21,198 nucleotides of DNA from DYGX01 sp035325905 (GTDB lineage: Bacteria > Chloroflexota > Anaerolineae > Aggregatilineales > Aggregatilineaceae): positions 1 through 21,198 of the forward strand of contig DAOKYY010000067.1 in the NCBI GenBank assembly GCA_035325905.1. The letters are read 5' to 3'. A program made the translations under genes and the position numbers. Shown piece by piece: positions 15,999 through 21,198 of this stretch (position 1 is its first letter; each line of letters starts with the position of its first letter). The notes under the pieces were generated by a model, which did no database searches, was not told where the DNA came from, and saw only the letters and a program-made list of their open reading frames with translations.

Positions 15999-16799
15999 CT
16001 AGAGGCCGTTCCGTTCCCACGCCGCGCGCAGCGCGCGCAGGTCGTCGAACACCGCGTCGGCGCGGATGCTTTCCGCCTGCGCTTCTTCGGCGGTCGTGAT
16101 CCCGGTCAGGACCAGCGCGGCGCGCAGCCCGGCGCGCTGCGCGCCCAGAATGTCCGTGTCAAGCCGGTCGCCGATCATCAGGGTCGTCTCCGGCGTCGTG
16201 CCGAGGCGCTCGACCGCCACCTCGAACATCCCCGGCTCCGGCTTGCCGATGACGACCGGCGGGACATCCGTCGCCGCCGTGATCGCGGCCAGAACGGTGC
16301 CCGCGCCGGGCACCAGACCTTCGGGCATCGGGAAGGTGCGGTCCGGGTTGGTGCCGACAAAATCCGCCCCCGCGCGGATGCGCTCCGCCGCAATCCGGAT
16401 CTTGTCGTAGGTCAGTTGCCGGTCCAGCCCGGCGACGACGACGCGCGCCGTGTGCGGGTCGAAGGGAAATCCCTTTTCGGCCAGCGCCTGGTGCAAACCA
16501 GTCTCGCCCACCACGTAAAGCGGCGTCTCAGCGGGATAGCGGCGGCTGAGATATTCCGCCGTCGCGACCGCCGAGGTGATGATCTGCGCCGGACCAGCGG
16601 GTACTCCGGCCTGCGCCAGCCGGGACATGTACGCCTCGACCGTCGCGGTGCTGTTATTGGTCGCCAGCGCGTAGGGAATCGCACGCGCCTGCAAGAAGGC
16701 GAAGAACGCCTCGACCCCCGGCAGCGGCAGGCCGCCGCGCCACAGGACGCCGTCCATGTCCAGCACGACGGCACGGATAGAGCCAAAATCGAGCGTCAT
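15999..16799 (-). CDS. HAD-superfamily (class IIA, NagD-like) phosphatase
   Basis: A 266-residue cytosolic phosphatase. Motif I is VVLDMDGVLW (nucleophile D14, acid/base D16), motif II is LATNNST, motif III Lys is in VIGKPEPGMF and motif IV is GDRLDTDI. The C2a-type cap lies between motifs II and III, as in NagD, 4-nitrophenylphosphatase and phosphoglycolate phosphatase relatives. The substrate (sugar phosphate, nucleotide or phosphoglycolate) cannot be told. AAGGA lies about four bases before the ATG, and an extended -10 is about 107 bases upstream. It is the first gene of a minus-strand series leading to the two gluzincin genes, with no evident functional link to them. Confidence 0.9.
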   Translation of the reverse strand: MTLDFGSIRAVVLDMDGVLWRGGLPLPGVEAFFAFLQARAIPYALATNNSTATVEAYMSRLAQAGVPAGPAQIITSAVATAEYLSRRYPAETPLYVVGETGLHQALAEKGFPFDPHTARVVVAGLDRQLTYDKIRIAAERIRAGADFVGTNPDRTFPMPEGLVPGAGTVLAAITAATDVPPVVIGKPEPGMFEVAVERLGTTPETTLMIGDRLDTDILGAQRAGLRAALVLTGITTAEEAQAESIRADAVFDDLRALRAAWERNGL

Positions 16800-16905
16800 A
16801 TGATCCTTATACGAGAGACAAGTCTCATTGGGTGAACCGTCTTGGGCGGCCCTGCGCGCCGCGATCGTGGCTCACGCGCGGGGACAGGTGCGAGTTACGG
16901 GTGTG

Positions 16906-16914
16906 ATTATAGCA
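16906..16914 (-). promoter_or_regulatory. Extended -10 promoter for the HAD phosphatase
   Basis: The minus strand reads TGCTATAAT: a perfect -10 hexamer with the extended TGn element. No good -35 is seen 16-18 bases upstream, which is usual for extended -10 promoters. The leader would be about 100 bases and contains a small GAGAC-AA-GTCTC dyad (16815-16826) near the start codon. Confidence 0.55.
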
Positions 16915-16959
16915 TTCTGTCCCCGGCGCGGCAGGCGCGCCCCGTTTCCGCGCGGCAGA

Positions 16960-16980
16960 GGTTCCAGATATAATGGAACC
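16960..16980 (+). promoter_or_regulatory. Inverted repeat enclosing a TATAAT, upstream of the FHA gene
   Basis: Arms GGTTCCA (16960-16966) and TGGAACC (16974-16980) are perfect complements with a 7-base spacer. A consensus TATAAT (16969-16974) lies across the spacer and the right arm. A regulator bound to the dyad would cover the -10. The -35 region is weak. The rest of the 341-base divergent region (16800-17140) contains the HAD promoter and no gene that I can support. Confidence 0.5.
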
Positions 16981-17140
16981 AGGCTGCCCGCGCCCGGCAG
17001 GTTGGCGCGACGGTGCGATGTACACTAAGATAGCCGGTATGCGCACACGCGCGACGAGACCAACCGGGATTCGGGTATCCGGCGGCACAGATGGATTTCG
17101 GAGCCGACAACGCGCCACCCGCAGCACGAGGGGGTGTTGA

Positions 17141-18157
17141 ATGCAAAAGTGTTCAAACTGCGGACAGCAGAACCGGCCGGGCGTCATCTTCTGCGAGAAT
17201 TGCGGCGCCAGCCTGATCGGCAAGCTGCCGCTGAGCACGAAGGCGCTTGATTCGACTGACAGCGAGCAGGCCGAGCTGGGCATCGACGCCAGCATCCTGA
17301 CAGATGTCACGATCCAGGGATCGGCGACGTTCGAACAGGGGATGGGCTTGCGGCTGGAGGTCGAGGGCAGCCCGGACCCAATTCACTTCACCCCCAAGCC
17401 GGAGACGATCTTCGGACGCCGTGACCCGGCGACGGGCGACAAACCGGACATTGACCTGACGCCATACGCCGGGTACCGGATGGGCGTCAGCCGCCGCCAC
17501 GCCGCGATCCGCCCCGGCGACGAGAGCGGCCTGGACCTGTGGGACCTCGGCAGCAGCAACGGCACGTTTCTGAACGGGCAGCGCCTCAGCGCGCACCGGC
17601 CGTACCGCCTGCGCGACGGCGACGAAATCCGCCTGGGGCAGATGGTGATCCGGCTCCATTTCGAGCGCGAGTCGTCGCGCACGCCGGTTCCCGCGCCGGC
17701 CCTGGCCCAGCCAGAGACACCGCCCGCTCCCGTGCCGGGGGTTGAGCGCCCGACCAAGCCGGTCCCGCCGGAACCCGCTCTCGCCGGGGCGCCAGCCGCT
17801 TCACCCGCCGAACAACCGGCAGCGGAACCCGCCGCGCCGTCCGCCGAGAAACCGGCTGAGATCGCTGCCGCGCCGGAGCAGCCGCCCGCCGAGGCTGTGG
17901 CCCTGGCGGAACAGCCCGCGCCCGCAACCACGCCGCCTGCCGCGTCCGCCAGGCCGGAGAAACAGGCGGCTCCCGCGCCGGAAGCGCCCGCTGAAAGCGA
18001 GCCTGCCGCCGTGCCCGCGCCGCCGGACTCGCCACTCACCGAGCCGCCGGTCGCGACGACGCCCGAAGCGCCCGCGCCAGCCGAGCCATCGCTCCCGGCC
18101 GAGCCGCCTCAGCCGCCAGTCGAGCCGCCCAAACCCGGCGACGAAAAAAGCGGCTGA
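17141..18157 (+). CDS. Zinc-ribbon and FHA-domain protein with long Pro/Ala/Glu tail
   Basis: A 338-residue cytosolic protein in three parts. A zinc ribbon opens the chain (C4, C7, C18, C21; CSNC and CENC). A forkhead-associated domain, which binds phosphothreonine peptides, spans about 65-175 with its signature residues GRR (92-94), SRRH (117-120) and SSNG (138-141). The tail, about 180-338, is a low-complexity Pro/Ala/Glu region without hydrophobic segments, likely unstructured or a ligand for other proteins. No Ser/Thr kinase or phosphatase is in the window, so its partner is unknown. A GAGGGGG ribosome-binding site precedes the ATG by about seven bases. It faces hutU, with a short hairpin between the stops. 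Domain calls are firm, role unknown. Confidence 0.9.
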   Translation: MQKCSNCGQQNRPGVIFCENCGASLIGKLPLSTKALDSTDSEQAELGIDASILTDVTIQGSATFEQGMGLRLEVEGSPDPIHFTPKPETIFGRRDPATGDKPDIDLTPYAGYRMGVSRRHAAIRPGDESGLDLWDLGSSNGTFLNGQRLSAHRPYRLRDGDEIRLGQMVIRLHFERESSRTPVPAPALAQPETPPAPVPGVERPTKPVPPEPALAGAPAASPAEQPAAEPAAPSAEKPAEIAAAPEQPPAEAVALAEQPAPATTPPAASARPEKQAAPAPEAPAESEPAAVPAPPDSPLTEPPVATTPEAPAPAEPSLPAEPPQPPVEPPKPGDEKSG

Positions 18158-18189
18158 CCGGAGCCTGCCACTCTCTTTTGAGGGGGGGC

Positions 18190-18209
18190 GCCGGGTGCGA
18201 CCGCCCGGC
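18190..18209. terminator. Small hairpin between convergent FHA gene and hutU
   Basis: GCCGGG (18190-18195) and CCCGGC (18204-18209) form a 6-base-pair stem with an 8-base loop. There is no U-run on either side, so this is only a possible bidirectional terminator in the 58-base gap between the two stops. Confidence 0.35.
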
Positions 18210-18215
18210 AACAGC

Positions 18216-19865
<1,650 letters not shown>

Positions 19866-19907
19866 AATCGTCTCCTAACACTTGACGGCAAAGATTCTTG
19901 GGCGGCT

Positions 19908-19916
19908 ATTCTAGCA
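19908..19916 (-). promoter_or_regulatory. Extended -10 promoter of hutU
   Basis: The minus strand reads TGCTAGAAT: five of six in the hexamer plus the TGn element. No good -35 is present. The leader would be about 35 bases, carrying the AGGAG site for hutU. Confidence 0.55.
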
Positions 19917-19963
19917 CCGGCTCCGGCAAAACGGTACCGCAGCGGCGCAGCAGGCACGCTGGA

Positions 19964-20009
19964 TCGATTGACAGCAATCGAACAAATGTGCTATTCTTAT
20001 GATAAGAAT
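19964..20009 (+). promoter_or_regulatory. Promoter with two dyads upstream of the DUF2277 gene
   Basis: A perfect -35 TTGACA (19968-19973) and a -10 TATTCT (19992-19997) are 18 bases apart, with the extended TGC before the -10. Dyad 1, TCGATTG (19964-19970) and CAATCGA (19975-19981), covers the -35. Dyad 2, ATTCTTA (19993-19999) and TAAGAAT (20003-20009), covers the -10. Both are perfect 7-base inverted repeats with 4- and 3-base centres. Binding proteins are unknown. The leader would be about 60 bases. Confidence 0.65.
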
Positions 20010-20062
20010 CACTGATATAACCCATATGTCACGATCAGGCGCGAGAGAACGAGGAACCGTCT

Positions 20063-20356
20063 ATGTGCCGCAACATCAAGCCGCTCTTCAATTTCGATCC
20101 GCCAGTGACCGAGGTCGAGATCCGCTCCGCGGCGTTACAATACGTCCGCAAGGTGAGCGGCTTTCATAAGCCCTCGCGGGCCAACGAAGCGGCCTTCTAC
20201 GCCGCCGTTGACGCCATCTGCGCCGCCTCGCGCGCGCTGTTCGACGCGCTGGAGACGAGCGCGCCGCCGCGCAATCGCGAGGTCGAGGCCGCGCGGGCGC
20301 GGGCGCGCGCCGCTCAACGGTACGTTAGGGCGCAGGAGCCGCGCCTGGGAGGTTAG
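20063..20356 (+). CDS. DUF2277 family protein
   Basis: A 97-residue protein that matches the DUF2277 family from end to end: MCRNIKPLFNFDPP, ALQYVRKVSGFHKPSRANEAAF and APPRNREVEAARARARAA. The family is small, soluble and of unknown function; the conserved Cys2 and the KPS-x-ANE-AAF stretch are typical. The predicted fold is helical. GAGGA lies about seven bases before the ATG. The RibD_C-like gene follows after 36 bases on the same strand, so the two probably share the dyad-containing promoter. Confidence 0.88.
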   Translation: MCRNIKPLFNFDPPVTEVEIRSAALQYVRKVSGFHKPSRANEAAFYAAVDAICAASRALFDALETSAPPRNREVEAARARARAAQRYVRAQEPRLGG

Positions 20357-20392
20357 CCGATGCCAAAAAGTGCCGGTGAAAAGGAGTGAGCC

Positions 20393-20962
20393 ATGCGCCA
20401 GGTGATCTACTCGATGATGGTGACGCTCGACGGCTACATCGCGGCGCCGAACGAGGGGCTGGAATGGGGAAACGTCGACGAGGAGCTGCACCGCTTCGCC
20501 AACGACCAGGAACGGCAGATGGGCGGCCATCTGTACGGCCGGCGCATGTACGAAGTGATGACCTTCTGGTCCACTCCCGCGCCGGACAGCCCATCGGCGC
20601 CGGACTACATCCGCGAGTACGCGCAGATCTGGCGCGCGATACCGAAGGTCGTCTTCTCGCGGACGCTGGACAAAGTCGAGGGAAACGCGCGGCTGGTCCG
20701 CGACGACGTCGCGGGGGAAGTCATGAAGCTCAAAGCGCAGCCGGGCGGCGATCTGGTTGTCGGCGGCGCGGGGCTGGCGGCGAGCTTCGCGCAGCTTGGC
20801 CTGATTGACGAGTATCAGTTGTTCATTCACCCCGTGATTCTGGGGCGTGGTAAGCGGATGTTCGCCGAAGTCGATCGCGTAAGCAACCTGCGGCTGGTGG
20901 ACACGCACCGGTTTAGCTCCGGCGTGATGTTTCTGCGCTACGCGCTCGCGCCCGACGGTTGA
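20393..20962 (+). CDS. RibD_C / dihydrofolate-reductase-like protein
   Basis: A 189-residue NAD(P)H-binding reductase-type protein with the RibD C-terminal (DHFR-like) fold: a first strand VIYSMMVTLDGYIAAPN, GRRMYEVMTFW, KVVFSRTLD, the nucleotide-binding GGDLVVGGAGLAASFAQLGLID, and EYQLFIHPVILGRGKRMF. Many stand-alone members of this family sit outside the riboflavin and folate pathways and their substrates are not known. AAGGAG lies about seven bases before the ATG. It follows the DUF2277 gene in a likely two-gene unit, and is followed by a strong hairpin. Confidence 0.9.
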   Translation: MRQVIYSMMVTLDGYIAAPNEGLEWGNVDEELHRFANDQERQMGGHLYGRRMYEVMTFWSTPAPDSPSAPDYIREYAQIWRAIPKVVFSRTLDKVEGNARLVRDDVAGEVMKLKAQPGGDLVVGGAGLAASFAQLGLIDEYQLFIHPVILGRGKRMFAEVDRVSNLRLVDTHRFSSGVMFLRYALAPDG

Positions 20963-20972
20963 GTCCTCTACC

Positions 20973-21020
20973 ACGCGGGGCGGGGCGCCGGACAGCAGAA
21001 CGCCGGAGACCGCCCCGTGT
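20973..21020 (+). terminator. Long GC-rich hairpin after the RibD_C-like gene
   Basis: Outer arms ACGCGGGGCGG (20973-20983) and CCGCCCCGTGT (21010-21020) pair over 11 bases with one G-T wobble, and an inner CCGG/CCGG pairing is possible. It starts ten bases after the stop. There is no U-run, so it may act as a Rho-independent-like pause or an mRNA end protector. Confidence 0.5.
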
Positions 21021-21198
21021 CTGCTCGACACGATTTCCAGCCTCGGACGGTTGATTGATTGCCCCAGGGGGGACCGGCGGACACATCTGACCTTCCGCAT
21101 CAACGAGAAGAGCACGGACCTGCCATCAACATCGGCGCAGGGGCTAGAGCTTGTGATGCACTTTACCCGGGGTCAACCGGGCATCCGGTCTGTTTTTC
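21021..21198. other. Unassigned 3' end of the window
   Basis: No supported gene. One plus-strand frame is open to the window end (it includes LTFRINEKSTDLPS), but it has no clear start or ribosome-binding site and matches no family that I recognise. It could be the edge of a gene continuing outside, a remnant, or chance. Confidence 0.4.

Noticed and set aside
16806..16811. TATAAG just upstream of the HAD start as a -10 for a leaderless transcript
   Set aside because: It has no -35 or TGn element and coincides with the AAGGA ribosome-binding site. The perfect extended -10 at 16906-16914 is better.
20135..21115. Minus-strand open frame of 326 codons
   Set aside because: It is antisense to the DUF2277 and RibD_C-like genes and has no recognisable domain.

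Overview
The window is about 21 kb of GC-rich bacterial chromosome from a draft, probably metagenomic, assembly. It contains two runs of exactly 100 N (2493-2592 and 5289-5388), which are placeholder scaffold gaps. The gene content suggests a Chloroflexota bacterium, probably Anaerolineae-like. The pointers are a eukaryote-type IleS, secreted proteins with Thr-Pro-rich linkers, a multi-GAF soluble histidine kinase, a zinc-ribbon/FHA protein and DUF2277. This placement is an inference from gene style, not from a marker phylogeny. I see no rRNA, tRNA, CRISPR array, insertion sequence or phage gene.

Layout. 1-4175 (+): the 3' part of ileS, then a DksA/TraR-type C4 zinc-finger gene overlapping lspA (lipoprotein signal peptidase), closed by a strong bidirectional terminator at 4237-4277. 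4329-7624 (-): a redox and central-metabolism group. In transcription order it is a small thioredoxin-fold protein, a redoxin (8-base overlap), an NADP-type isocitrate dehydrogenase and an aldo/keto reductase whose first few codons lie in the second gap. 7625-8036 is a divergent regulatory region. 8037-11512 (+): a CPBP-type membrane protease whose stop codon overlaps the start of a soluble PAS-GAF-GAF-GAF histidine kinase. 11509-16799 (-): a HAD-IIA phosphatase, an apparently active secreted gluzincin peptidase, a related but apparently metal-site-less gluzincin-like protein, rlmN and a MoaD/ThiS-type sulfur carrier. 16800-17140 is a divergent regulatory region. 17141-18157 (+): a zinc-ribbon/FHA protein. 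18216-19865 (-): urocanate hydratase (hutU). 20063-20962 (+): a DUF2277 gene and a RibD_C/dihydrofolate-reductase-like gene behind a promoter that carries two separate dyads. The last 180 bases hold no recognised gene.

How the parts fit. Most genes are housekeeping or metabolic. The accessory signals are: (i) the gluzincin pair in which one member has lost all metal ligands; (ii) the coupled membrane protease/cytosolic kinase pair with no response regulator nearby; (iii) the FHA protein and the DUF2277/RibD_C pair, each behind a dyad-containing promoter; and (iv) a recurring TGCTA extended -10 element in front of several unrelated genes. None of these proves a new system. The pseudo-peptidase/peptidase pair and the protease/kinase pair are the best candidates for follow-up.
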